Shown here piece after piece: positions 27,209 to 35,368 of a stretch of 64,000 nt of DNA; position 1 is the stretch's first letter; each line of letters opens with the position of its first letter. This DNA is from Sphingomonas corticis (GTDB lineage: Bacteria > Pseudomonadota > Alphaproteobacteria > Sphingomonadales > Sphingomonadaceae): the NCBI RefSeq assembly GCF_012035195.1, contig NZ_JAAVJH010000003.1, positions 248,001 to 312,000 of the forward strand. Reading direction: 5' to 3'. The position numbers and the translations under genes are program-made. The notes beneath the pieces are model-generated. The model was not told where the DNA came from, made no database searches, and saw nothing but the letters and a program-made list of their open reading frames with translations.

Positions 27209-28239
27209 AGCGGCTTACGGAGCTGCTGGCGCATCCCACCGGGCCCGTGCCCGACGATGCGTGGACCGCGCTGCTGTGCGTCGCGCGGGCGGAGCAGCTG
27301 TCGGGCGCGCTGGCCCACCGGCTGGCGGGCGTGGCCGTGCCCGCCCCGGTCGCGCCGCTGCTGGCGGAGGCGCGGGGCGCGGCGGCGGAGCAGCGCCGCG
27401 CCGCCCTGTTCGAGGCGGAGATGGCGCGACGCGCGCTCGCGCCGCTGGGGGTGCCGGTGCTGCTGCTGAAGGGAACGGCCTATGTCGCGGCGGGGCTGTC
27501 CGCGGGGCGAGGGCGGGCGATCGGCGACCTGGACGTGCTGGTGCCGCGCGAGGCGCTGGGCGCGGTGGAGGCGGCGCTGCGCGCGGCGGGGTGGCGGGAC
27601 GTGAAGGACGACGGCTACGACGACGCTTATTACCGCCGCTGGATGCACGAGCTGCCGCCGCTGGTGCATCCGGCACGCGACCGGCTGATCGACGTCCACC
27701 ACACCATCCTGCCGCCCACCGCGCGCATCGCGCCCGATGCCGCGGCGCTGGTGGCGGGCGCGGTGCCGCTGCGCGACGGGCTGTTCGTGCTGTCGCCCGA
27801 GGACATGGTCGTCCACGCCGCGCTGCACCTCCTGGCGGACGGTGACCTGGCGGGCGGGCTGCGCAACCTGTTCGACATCGACCGGCTGCTGCGCGAGTTC
27901 GCCGACGCGGACGAAGACTTCTGGCTAAAGCTGACCGCGCGGGTGGCCGAGCATGGCGCGGGGGCGCCGGTGGCACGGGCGGCGCGGCTGGCGCACGCGC
28001 TGTTCGGCACGCCGGTGCCGGGCGAATGGCGCGCGCCCGCGCCCGGCGACGGCGTGTTCCGCCGCCGCCTGCTGGCGCGCGACGACTGGGGCCGGGAGGA
28101 TCGCGCGGCGACGCGGCTCGCCTTCTACGTCCGCTCCCACGCCATCCGGATGCCGCCCGCGCTGCTGGCGCGGCACCTGGCGATCAAGGGGTGGAAGCGC
28201 TGGCGCGGGAGGCGGGGGAAGGACCGCGCACGATCCTGA
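27196..28239 (+). CDS. Nucleotidyltransferase-family protein (NTP_transf_5-like)
   Basis: A 347-residue protein of the family found beside HprK-related kinases. The core is LLLKGTAYV (89-97) followed by IGDLDVLVPRE (109-119), where Asp111 and Asp113 are the expected metal-binding pair of the polymerase-beta superfamily, and then IDVHHTILPP and SPEDMVVHAALHLL further on. The enzyme would transfer a nucleotide to a protein, peptide or sugar; the target is not known. GTG at 27196 inside the end of the kinase gene. Last gene of the four-gene operon; it converges on the VanZ-like gene with 56 bases of overlap between the frames. Confidence 0.75.
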   Translation: MRAIERLTELLAHPTGPVPDDAWTALLCVARAEQLSGALAHRLAGVAVPAPVAPLLAEARGAAAEQRRAALFEAEMARRALAPLGVPVLLLKGTAYVAAGLSAGRGRAIGDLDVLVPREALGAVEAALRAAGWRDVKDDGYDDAYYRRWMHELPPLVHPARDRLIDVHHTILPPTARIAPDAAALVAGAVPLRDGLFVLSPEDMVVHAALHLLADGDLAGGLRNLFDIDRLLREFADADEDFWLKLTARVAEHGAGAPVARAARLAHALFGTPVPGEWRAPAPGDGVFRRRLLARDDWGREDRAATRLAFYVRSHAIRMPPALLARHLAIKGWKRWRGRRGKDRARS

Positions 28240-28546
28240 CGACGATCAGCACGCCGACGATGACGTAGGTATCGGCCAGCCAGTCCATCACGTCGCAATC
28301 GCGCCCGATCGCGGGGATCGACTGGAACACCTCGATCAGCGCGCCGAGGAACGACAGCCGCTCGCCGATGCGATGCAGCGGGCTGCGCGGGAAGCCCGCC
28401 ACCGCCAGGATCGTCAGCGTGCCGAACGCCGCCATGTGCTGCCACTTGTCGCCGACGTGGAGCGACGGCGGGCGCGGCGTCAGCGCCATCGCGACCGCGC
28501 CGATCAGCGCGGCGACCAGCAGGATGCGGGCGAGGCGCGCTACCAT
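28184..28546 (-). CDS. VanZ-like family membrane protein
   Basis: A 120-residue protein with four predicted helices. VanZ-type marks are DKWQHMAAFGTLTILA and the late DVMDWLADTYVIVGVLIV. VanZ proteins have been tied to glycopeptide resistance and, for some paralogues, to exopolysaccharide or exosortase loci, but most are uncharacterised. ATG at 28546 overlaps the gph stop by a few bases. Its 3' end overlaps the nucleotidyltransferase gene on the other strand by 56 bases, which is unusually long for convergent genes; the protein-like quality of both ends suggests both are real. Confidence 0.72.
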   Translation of the reverse strand: MVARLARILLVAALIGAVAMALTPRPPSLHVGDKWQHMAAFGTLTILAVAGFPRSPLHRIGERLSFLGALIEVFQSIPAIGRDCDVMDWLADTYVIVGVLIVVRIVRGPSPASRASASTP

Positions 28547-29199
28547 CGTTCCAGCACCGGCAGCAGCTGGTCGAAATGCGTGATCGTCGCGTCCGCGCCG
28601 GGCGTTTCGTGGCCGAAACCGAAGTCGCAGCCGACGACGGGCACGCCCGCCGCGTGCGCCGCCTCGACGTCGTAGCGCGAATCGCCCACGAACGCGGCGC
28701 GGCCGCCGCCGCAGCGCTCGATCATGGCCAGGATCGGGTCGGGCGCGGGCTTGTTGCGGCCCGGCCCCATCGTGTCGCCGCCGATGATGCACGCGAACCG
28801 GTCCGCGAGACCGAGCCGGGCCAGCAGCTCGCGCGAGATCGCCTCGCGCTTGTTCGTCACCACCGCCACCGTCACGCCCCGCACGGCGAGCGCGTCCAGC
28901 GCCTCGCGCGCGCCGGGATAGGGCGCCGTGTGGTCGGTCAGGTGCGCGCGGTACCACTCGCCGTGCAGCGGCAGCAGCCGCTCCTCCAGCGCCGGATCGG
29001 TGCCGCCGGTCGCCGCCAGCACGCGGTGCAGCAGCTGCTGCACGCCGCCGCCGACGTAGGACAGCGCCTGCGCGCGCGGGATCGGCGCGCGCCCGGCGAG
29101 CGAGAGCGTATGGTTGACCGCGGCGGCGAGGTCCTCGCCGGTGTCCAGCAGCGTGCCGTCCAGGTCGAAGCCGACGATGTCGAAGGGAAAGCGGGACAT
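28540..29199 (-). CDS. gph: Phosphoglycolate phosphatase-like HAD hydrolase
   Basis: A 219-residue HAD-superfamily phosphatase. Motif I is FDLDGTLLDTG (10-20) with the nucleophilic Asp; motif II lies in VVTNKREAI; motif III/IV is KPAPDPILAM and FVGDSRYDVEAA. It most closely resembles Gph, which clears 2-phosphoglycolate, but substrate ranges in this family are broad. It is divergently arranged with glmU (47-base gap), which must hold both promoters. Confidence 0.85.
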   Translation of the reverse strand: MSRFPFDIVGFDLDGTLLDTGEDLAAAVNHTLSLAGRAPIPRAQALSYVGGGVQQLLHRVLAATGGTDPALEERLLPLHGEWYRAHLTDHTAPYPGAREALDALAVRGVTVAVVTNKREAISRELLARLGLADRFACIIGGDTMGPGRNKPAPDPILAMIERCGGGRAAFVGDSRYDVEAAHAAGVPVVGCDFGFGHETPGADATITHFDQLLPVLERW

Positions 29200-29246
29200 G
29201 TGCGGGGCGCGTTGCCTCGCGACGCCGAACTTGGCAAGCGGCGCGG

Positions 29247-30605
29247 ATGACCGATCCGATCGCCGCCGTCATCCTCGCCGCGGGCAAGGGCACCCGCATG
29301 AAGTCCGTGCGCCACAAGGTGCTGCACCCGATCGCGGGCAGGCCGATGCTGCTGCACCTGATCGACAGCCTGGACCGCGCGGGCGCGACGCGGCGCGTGG
29401 TGGTGGTCGGTGCCTCGGGCGAGCAGGTGGAGGCCGCGGTCGCGGGCACCGGAGTGGAGATCGCGTGGCAGCACGAGCAGCTGGGCACCGCCCACGCCGC
29501 CTTGCAGGCGAAGGCCACGCTGGCCGGGTTCGACGGCATCGCGATCGTCTGCTTCGGCGACACGCCGCTGCTGTCGACCGATACCGTCGCGCGACTGGCC
29601 GAGCGGCTGGTGGCGGCGGATGCGCCGATGGTCGCGGTGCTCGGCTTCCGTCCGCGCGACGCGCGCGCTTATGGCCGCATCATCGCCGATGCCGACGGCA
29701 CGATCCGCAAGATGGTGGAGTTCAAGGACGCGAGCGCCGAGGAGCGCGCGGTCGACCTGTGCAATTCGGGCGTCACCGCGGTGCGCACGCGCGACCTGTG
29801 GCGGCTGCTGGAGGCGGTCGGCAACGACAATGCGGCGGGCGAATATTACCTGCCCGACGTGGTGACGCTGGCCATCGCCGAGGGCGCGCGCGCGGTCGCG
29901 ATCGAGACGGGCGAGGACGAGGTCGCCGGCATCAACAGCCGCGGCGAACTTGCGGCGGTGGAGGCCGGATGGCAGCGCGCGCGGCGGGAGCGGGCGATGG
30001 CGGACGGCGCGACGCTGACCGCGCCGGAGACGGTGTGGTTCGCGCACGACACGCAGCTCGGTCGCGACGTGACGGTGGGGCCCAACGTCGTGTTCGGTCC
30101 CGGCGTCAGCGTGGCGGACGGTGCGACGATCCACGCCTTCAGCCATGTCGAGGGCGCGACGGTGGGCGCCGGCGCGGAGGTCGGCCCGTATGCCCGGCTG
30201 CGCCCCGGCGCCGTGCTGGGCGAGGCAAGCAAGGTGGGCAATTTCGTCGAGATGAAGAAGGCGGTGCTGGGCGCGGGGGCGAAGGCGAACCACCTCACCT
30301 ACCTGGGCGACGCGGACGTGGGCGCGGGCGCGAACATCGGCGCGGGCACGATCACCTGCAACTACGACGGCTTTCTGAAGTATCGCACGACGATCGGCGC
30401 GGGCGCCTTCGTCGGATCGAACAGCGCGCTGGTCGCGCCGGTGGCGATCGGCGACGGGGCGATCGTGGCGGCGGGATCGGTGGTGACGCAGGACGTTCCC
30501 GCCGACGCCCTGGCGCTGGTGCGCCCGGCGCAGGTGGCGAAGGCGGGCTGGGCCAGGCGCTTTCGCGAGATGATGGCGGCGAAGAAGGCGGTAGGCCGAG
30601 CTTGA
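29247..30605 (+). CDS. glmU: Bifunctional GlcN-1-P acetyltransferase / GlcNAc-1-P uridyltransferase
   Basis: Makes UDP-GlcNAc from glucosamine-1-phosphate for peptidoglycan, lipid A and surface sugars. The 452-residue protein has the uridyltransferase motif LAAGKGTRMKS (about 10-20), the QLGTAHA region, and a C-terminal left-handed beta-helix of hexapeptide repeats (about 255-452) containing NFVEMKKA and the CNYDGF motif of the acetyl-CoA site. ATG at 29247. Downstream, a toxin-antitoxin pair separates it from glmS. Confidence 0.96.
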   Translation: MTDPIAAVILAAGKGTRMKSVRHKVLHPIAGRPMLLHLIDSLDRAGATRRVVVVGASGEQVEAAVAGTGVEIAWQHEQLGTAHAALQAKATLAGFDGIAIVCFGDTPLLSTDTVARLAERLVAADAPMVAVLGFRPRDARAYGRIIADADGTIRKMVEFKDASAEERAVDLCNSGVTAVRTRDLWRLLEAVGNDNAAGEYYLPDVVTLAIAEGARAVAIETGEDEVAGINSRGELAAVEAGWQRARRERAMADGATLTAPETVWFAHDTQLGRDVTVGPNVVFGPGVSVADGATIHAFSHVEGATVGAGAEVGPYARLRPGAVLGEASKVGNFVEMKKAVLGAGAKANHLTYLGDADVGAGANIGAGTITCNYDGFLKYRTTIGAGAFVGSNSALVAPVAIGDGAIVAAGSVVTQDVPADALALVRPAQVAKAGWARRFREMMAAKKAVGRA

Positions 30606-30607
30606 CC

Positions 30608-30628
30608 TGATATCACCTTATGATATCA
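30608..30628. promoter_or_regulatory. Double TGATATCA operator of the VapBC-type pair
   Basis: Two copies of the 8-base palindrome TGATATCA lie at 30608-30615 and 30621-30628, 13 bases apart. They sit between a TTGACC (30602-30607) and a TATCAA (30624-30629) that could serve as -35 and -10 with 16 bases spacing. Antitoxins with ribbon-helix-helix domains typically repress by binding such repeats. The start codon at 30636 is so close that the message may be leaderless. Confidence 0.65.
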
Positions 30629-30635
30629 ACGCGGC

Positions 30636-31007
30636 ATGACCCGCATCCTCGCCGATCTGCCGGAAGACGATGTGAGGTGGCTCGACAGCCGCGCCGCGCA
30701 ACTCGGCAAGTCGCGCGCGTCGGTGCTGCGCGAGGCGGTGTCGACCTACAAGGCGCAGGCCGAGGGAACGGACGACGACTGGCTGAAGGCCGGATTCGGG
30801 CTGTGGGCGCGCGAGGGCCTGGCCATCGATCCGCACGAGTACGATCGTCAGCGTCGCGCCGAATGGACGCGGCCGTGGGACGACGACTACGAAGACGTGC
30901 GTGCCGAGTCGCCGGATTGTTTCGACGAGCAGGACGATCGGGAGCGCGCGCATTATCTGCGCCTCACGGGCAAGGCGGACACCCCGTCCGGTCCGGACGA
31001 GCGGTGA
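30636..31007 (+). CDS. Ribbon-helix-helix antitoxin (VapB-like)
   Basis: A 123-residue protein. Its first ~45 residues (TRILADLPEDDVRWLDSRAA, then KSRASVLREAV) fit a CopG/ribbon-helix-helix DNA-binding domain. The remaining part is acidic, rich in Asp, Glu, Arg and Trp, and would wrap the toxin; it is longer than in most VapB proteins. It is followed by a PIN-domain toxin with a 4-base GTGA overlap. It is expected to bind the TGATATCA pair upstream and repress its own promoter. Confidence 0.75.
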   Translation: MTRILADLPEDDVRWLDSRAAQLGKSRASVLREAVSTYKAQAEGTDDDWLKAGFGLWAREGLAIDPHEYDRQRRAEWTRPWDDDYEDVRAESPDCFDEQDDRERAHYLRLTGKADTPSGPDER

Positions 31008-31384
31008 GCGGCTACGGGCTGGACGCCAACATCCTGATCGACGCCCTGCTCGGGCACCCGCCGGCCCACGCGGAAATCCGCCGGATCGCCGACAGCGGTT
31101 CGGGTATGTGGATCAGCCGCGTGGCGTGGATCGAGGCGCTGTCGAAGGGGGGCGAAGGCACCGTGCGCGAGGCGCGTCGCTTCCTGGGCCGGTTCCGCAT
31201 GGACGAGATCGACGCGGAGATCGCGGATCGCGCCGCCGCGCTGCGGCGCGAGCGGCCGCGGCTGAAATCGCCGGACGCGATCATCCTGGCCACCGCGCAA
31301 TTGCGCGGGCGCGTCCTCGTCACCCGCAACGTCAAGGATTTCCCGGCGGCGATGCCGGGCATCCGCGTCCCCTACATCCTCTGA
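31004..31384 (+). CDS. PIN-domain toxin (VapC-like)
   Basis: A 126-residue PIN-domain ribonuclease. The acidic active-site residues are visible: Asp in YGLDANILIDAL, Glu in RVAWIEALS, Asp in KSPDAIILATA and the final RNVKDF. VapC toxins cleave tRNA or rRNA when freed from the antitoxin. GTG start at 31004 overlaps the antitoxin stop by 4 bases. The pair sits between glmU and glmS, ending 16 bases before glmS, whose ribosome binding site it closely precedes. Confidence 0.85.
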   Translation: MSGYGLDANILIDALLGHPPAHAEIRRIADSGSGMWISRVAWIEALSKGGEGTVREARRFLGRFRMDEIDAEIADRAAALRRERPRLKSPDAIILATAQLRGRVLVTRNVKDFPAAMPGIRVPYIL

Positions 31385-31400
31385 ACGGAAGCATCGCGCC

Positions 31401-33242
31401 ATGTGTGGAATCGTCGGCATCCTGGGCCGTGAAGACGTCGCCGACCGGCTGCTCGAAGGGCTGAAGCGGCTGGAGTACCGCGGCTACGATTCCGCCGGCA
31501 TCGCGACGCTGCACGACGGCGCGATCGATCGCCGCCGCGCATCGGGCAAGCTGAGGAACCTGGCCGCCGTCCTCGACGCCGAGCCGCTGCCGGGCACCAT
31601 CGGCATCGCGCACACGCGCTGGGCCACGCACGGCGGCCCGACGACGAACAACGCGCACCCGCACGCCACCGACGAGGTCGCCGTCGTCCACAACGGCATC
31701 ATCGAGAACTTCAAGCCGCTGCGCGAAGCCCTTGAAGCGAGGGGTCGCGTGTTCACCAGCGAGACCGACACGGAGGTGGTCGCGCATCTGGTGAGCGAGC
31801 GGGTGGAGGCCGGGGACGACCCCGTCGCCGCGATGCGCGCGGTGCTGCCGCAGCTGCACGGCGCCTTCGCGCTCGCCATCCTGTTTCGACGGCACGAGGG
31901 ATTGCTGATCGGCGCCAGGCTCGGCTCGCCGCTGGTGGTCGGCTACGGTCCGGAGAGCACGGGGGACGAGCTGTACCTGGGCTCCGACGCGCTGGCGCTG
32001 GCCCCGCTGACGCAGCGCATCTCCTATCTCGACGAGGGCGACTGGGTGGTGCTGACCCGCGACGGCGGGGTGCAGGTGTACGATCGCGAGAACGATCCGG
32101 TGAAGCGCGACGTGGTCGCCTCGGGCGTGTCCGACGTGTCGATCAGCAAAGGCAACCATCGCCACTTCATGCTGAAGGAGATCTACGAGCAGCCGATCGT
32201 CGTCGCGCAGACGCTGCGGTCCTACCTCCAGCGGCTGGAGGAGCGGGTGACGCTGCCCGTGCCCGACGACTTCGACCTCGCCGCGATCCGCCGCGTCACC
32301 ATCGTCGCGTGCGGCACCAGCTTCTACGCCGGCATGGTCGCGAAATATTGGTTCGAACAGTTCGCGCGCGTCCCCGTCGACCTCGATGTCGCGAGCGAGT
32401 TCCGCTACCGCGCGCCGGTGATGGAGGAGGCGGGGCTGATGATCGTCATCAGCCAGTCGGGCGAGACCGCCGACACGCTCGCCGCGCTGCGCCACGCCAA
32501 GGCGGAGGGGCAGAAGATCGCCGCGGTCGTCAACGTCCCGACCAGCACGATGGCGCGCGAGGCGGACCTGCTGCTGCCCACCCACGCCGGACCGGAGATC
32601 GGCGTGGCCAGTACCAAGGCGTTCACCTGCCAGCTGGCCGTCCTCGCCGCCCTGGCCGCCAATTTCGCGCGCGCCAGGGGGCGGCTCTCGCCCGACGAGG
32701 AGCGCGAGATCGTGACTCACCTGGCCGAGGCGCCCGCCGCGCTGAACGCCGCGCTGTCCTACGACGAGGCGATCGCCGCGATGGCGCCCGCGGTGGCGGG
32801 GGCGCGCGACGTGCTCTACCTCGGCCGCGGGACCGACTATCCGCTGGCGCTGGAAGGCGCGCTGAAGCTGAAGGAAATCAGCTACATTCACGCCGAGGGC
32901 TATGCCGCCGGCGAGATGAAGCACGGGCCCATCGCACTGATCGACGAGGCGGTGCCGGTGATCGTCATCGCGCCGTCCGGCCCGCTGTTCGAGAAGACCG
33001 TCAGCAACATGCAGGAGGTGCAGGCGCGCGGGGGCAAGGTGGTGCTCATCAGCGACGCGCAGGGCATCGCCGCGGCGGGCAAGGGCTGCCTCGCCACGAT
33101 CGAGATGCCCGAGGCGCACCCGCTGATCGCGCCGCTGGTCTACGCGGTGCCGGTGCAGCTGCTGGCGTACCATGTTGCGGTGGCGAAAGGCACGGACGTG
33201 GACCAGCCGCGCAACCTCGCCAAGTCGGTCACCGTCGAGTAG
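31401..33242 (+). CDS. glmS: Glutamine-fructose-6-phosphate aminotransferase (isomerizing)
   Basis: Makes glucosamine-6-phosphate from fructose-6-phosphate and glutamine, the entry step for amino sugars. The 613-residue protein begins MCGIVGILG with Cys2 as the glutaminase nucleophile after Met removal, has THGGPT and HNGIIEN in the amidotransferase half (1-240), two SIS sugar domains (about 295-430 and 465-600; SQSGETADT is the phosphate-binding loop), and ends NLAKSVTVE. It converges with the following SDR gene and overlaps it by 14 bases. No glmS ribozyme is present, as expected outside Firmicutes. Confidence 0.96.
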   Translation: MCGIVGILGREDVADRLLEGLKRLEYRGYDSAGIATLHDGAIDRRRASGKLRNLAAVLDAEPLPGTIGIAHTRWATHGGPTTNNAHPHATDEVAVVHNGIIENFKPLREALEARGRVFTSETDTEVVAHLVSERVEAGDDPVAAMRAVLPQLHGAFALAILFRRHEGLLIGARLGSPLVVGYGPESTGDELYLGSDALALAPLTQRISYLDEGDWVVLTRDGGVQVYDRENDPVKRDVVASGVSDVSISKGNHRHFMLKEIYEQPIVVAQTLRSYLQRLEERVTLPVPDDFDLAAIRRVTIVACGTSFYAGMVAKYWFEQFARVPVDLDVASEFRYRAPVMEEAGLMIVISQSGETADTLAALRHAKAEGQKIAAVVNVPTSTMAREADLLLPTHAGPEIGVASTKAFTCQLAVLAALAANFARARGRLSPDEEREIVTHLAEAPAALNAALSYDEAIAAMAPAVAGARDVLYLGRGTDYPLALEGALKLKEISYIHAEGYAAGEMKHGPIALIDEAVPVIVIAPSGPLFEKTVSNMQEVQARGGKVVLISDAQGIAAAGKGCLATIEMPEAHPLIAPLVYAVPVQLLAYHVAVAKGTDVDQPRNLAKSVTVE

Positions 33243-34221
33243 CCGCGCGCCGCGCCAGCCACCACCCGCCCGCCAGCGCGGCGACCCCGGCCGCGAGTGC
33301 GGGGGCGTGGCGATGCAGGCTGACCCGGCGGCCGTGCTGCACCGCGGATCGCTCGCGTCCGTCGGTGCCCGCGGTGTCGAGATTGTCGCCCGGCGTGGGT
33401 GCGCGGGCCGGATCGCGCATGGTCTTCGCGAACAGGCCGCCGGCGAGGTCGAGCAGCCACGGAAAGTGCATCACCGTCAGCGCCTGCAACCGGCCGAGGC
33501 CACCGACGGCGATCTCGCGGCGCGGATGCTCTGCGGCATGGAGGATGGCGTCGGCGACCAGCTGCGGATCGTAGACCGGGGGCGGGATCAGCGCCTCGCC
33601 CTGCTGATGGTTGGCGGCGTGCTGCGCCACCGGCGTCGCGATCCCGGACGGCTTCACCAGCGTGACCGACACGGGCGCCTTCGCCGCGGCCAGCTCGACG
33701 CGGAGCGAGCCGATGTAGCCGGCGACGGCGTGCTTGGACGCGGCATAGGCGCCCATCACCGGGGTCGGGATGTCGGCGACGATGGAGGCGACGGTGACGA
33801 GCGCGCCGCCACGCTCGCGCAGGCGCGGCACCGCGGCGAGGGCGCCGTGAACCGTGCCGAAATAATTGGTGCGGAACAGGCGCTCGTGCTCGTCCATCGG
33901 CGTGTCGAGCAGAGCGGCGTAGATCGCGACGCCGGCGTTGCTGACCCAGGTGTCGATGCGGCCGAAGCGGGCGACGGCATGCGCGGCGGCGGCCTCCACC
34001 TCGGCCAGCACGCCGACGTCGGCGACGACATGGTCCGCCTCTCCGCCCGCGCCGACGATGTCGCGCACCGCCTGCGCCAGCGCGGCCGCGTTGCGGGCGA
34101 CCAGCACCACCTTCGCACCGCGGGCGGCGGCGGTGCGGGCGGTGGCGAGGCCGATGCCGGAACTGGCACCGGTGATGACGATCACCTGCTCGGCCACCGG
34201 CTTCAGGCGGAATGATGTCAT
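33229..34221 (-). CDS. SDR-family oxidoreductase with C-terminal membrane anchor
   Basis: A 330-residue short-chain dehydrogenase. NAD(P) motif TGASSGIG at about 17-24, NAG in WVSNAGVAIY, catalytic Ser in TVASIVADIP and Tyr-x3-Lys in YAASKHA. The C-terminus continues past the SDR fold to a hydrophobic helix (LAAGVAALAGGWWLA) and a basic tail RRAATRR, suggesting inner-membrane attachment. The substrate is unknown. Its 3' end overlaps glmS by 14 bases on the other strand. ATG at 34221. Confidence 0.82.
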   Translation of the reverse strand: MTSFRLKPVAEQVIVITGASSGIGLATARTAAARGAKVVLVARNAAALAQAVRDIVGAGGEADHVVADVGVLAEVEAAAAHAVARFGRIDTWVSNAGVAIYAALLDTPMDEHERLFRTNYFGTVHGALAAVPRLRERGGALVTVASIVADIPTPVMGAYAASKHAVAGYIGSLRVELAAAKAPVSVTLVKPSGIATPVAQHAANHQQGEALIPPPVYDPQLVADAILHAAEHPRREIAVGGLGRLQALTVMHFPWLLDLAGGLFAKTMRDPARAPTPGDNLDTAGTDGRERSAVQHGRRVSLHRHAPALAAGVAALAGGWWLARRAATRR

Positions 34222-34307
34222 GCGATTTCCTGGGCTTGAGGCGGGCGACCAACCGGGGGCGAGCGGCCCGGTTCCCATCAGGGCGGCTTTTCGCCTATGT
34301 CCCGCGG

Positions 34308-34943
34308 GTGAAGCGCCTCGCCATCCTGCTGCTCATGCTGCCGCTCTTCGGCTATGCCGCCGCCGCCGCGGTGGCGAGCCGGATGGCGGCGAATCCGGGA
34401 TGGCGGGCGGCGGAGCGGGGCGTGACCGTGTTCGTCGAGGACAATGGCATCCATACGTCGATTGTGCTGCCCAAGCGGGCGGCGGGGGTGAACCTTGCCG
34501 CGGCCTTCCCCACCGACGACATCGCCGACCCGCGGTACGGCGGCTGGGGCCACGTCGCCGTCAGCTGGGGCGAGCGCGGCTTCTTCGTCGGCACGCCGAC
34601 ATGGTGGGACGTGCGCCCGGCGACCGTGCTGCGCGCGGCGGCGGGGAGCGATGCCACCGTCCTCCACGTCGAGCACGTCGCGCCGCCGGTGGCGGACCGG
34701 GGCATTCGCCCGCTGGTGCTGCGGCCGGGGGAATACCGCCGCCTCGCCGCCTTCGTCCTCGCCTCCCGCCGGAACGGAGCGGCGGTGCGGGGCTATGGCG
34801 GGTACGACGCCTTCTATCCTGCCCGCGGACGCTACGACGCCGTGCACACCTGCAACGACTGGACCGGGCGGGCGCTCGCCTTCGCCGGCGTCCGCACGGG
34901 ACGGTGGACGCCGACGTCGGGCGCGGTGATGGCGTGGCGCTAG
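34308..34943 (+). CDS. TIGR02117/DUF2459-family exported protein
   Basis: A 211-residue protein with an uncleaved or cleaved N-terminal hydrophobic segment (about 4-22). The body has VEDNGIHTSIVLP, GGWGHVAVSWGERGFF and HTCNDWTGRALAFAG, characteristic of the DUF2459/TIGR02117 group ('urease-associated' in some organisms). The conserved His and Cys suggest a papain-like or NlpC-like thiol fold, but activity is unproven. No urease genes are present here. I chose the GTG at 34308, directly before the signal anchor (MKRLAILLLML). It converges on the next gene with a 4-base overlap. Confidence 0.72.
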   Translation: MKRLAILLLMLPLFGYAAAAAVASRMAANPGWRAAERGVTVFVEDNGIHTSIVLPKRAAGVNLAAAFPTDDIADPRYGGWGHVAVSWGERGFFVGTPTWWDVRPATVLRAAAGSDATVLHVEHVAPPVADRGIRPLVLRPGEYRRLAAFVLASRRNGAAVRGYGGYDAFYPARGRYDAVHTCNDWTGRALAFAGVRTGRWTPTSGAVMAWR

Positions 34944-35368
34944 CCGCCCAGGCCGGTCTGGTTCGCCATCTCGCCGCGTTGCGCCGCCAGCGTGGGCGGG
35001 GCCCCGGTGGCGGGGCGCAGCGCCTCGCGCTCGCTGTCGGGCACCGGGGCGGTGGGATCGGGCCGGAAGGCGTCGGGCGCGCGCTCCGTCCCCGGCGTCG
35101 GCGCGTCGGCGGCGAGATCGGGCACCGGGTGCTCGGCGTTGCCCGGCTCGCGGCCGAGCGGGCGGTCGAGCCAGCCGAGCTTCAGCGCGCCGAACACCGC
35201 CGCGGCGACGGTACCGACCGCGGTGGCGGCGGCGATGGCGACGGTGCGGCCGGCGGTCTTGCCGTGTCCGCTCGAGCCGGAGGCCGGGCGGGTCGCCGGG
35301 CGCTTCTTCGAAGAGGTGGTCATGCCGTCCTCAACCGCCGGGGCGGGCGCGTCGTTCCCGCCGCTCAT
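34940..35368 (-). CDS. Hypothetical membrane-anchored protein
   Basis: A 142-residue protein of unknown function. A basic N-terminal segment (KKRPATRPASG) is followed by one hydrophobic helix (about 43-62, VAIAAATAVGTVAAAVFGAL), then LGWLDRPLG and a long Pro/Asp/Glu-rich tail ending NQTGLGG. It probably has one membrane span with a disordered periplasmic or cytoplasmic tail. The ATG at 35368 overlaps the stop of the upstream gene by 4 bases (ATGA), so the two are cotranslated. Confidence 0.6.
   Translation of the reverse strand: MSGGNDAPAPAVEDGMTTSSKKRPATRPASGSSGHGKTAGRTVAIAAATAVGTVAAAVFGALKLGWLDRPLGREPGNAEHPVPDLAADAPTPGTERAPDAFRPDPTAPVPDSEREALRPATGAPPTLAAQRGEMANQTGLGG

Noticed and set aside
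25700..28239. Lasso-peptide gene cluster
   Set aside because: Kinase, PqqD-like and nucleotidyltransferase genes occur, but there is no asparagine-synthase-like cyclase, no transglutaminase-like protease and no short precursor with the usual core.
31385..31400. glmS riboswitch/ribozyme
   Set aside because: Only 16 bases separate the toxin gene and glmS, too short for it, and the ribozyme is restricted mainly to Firmicutes.
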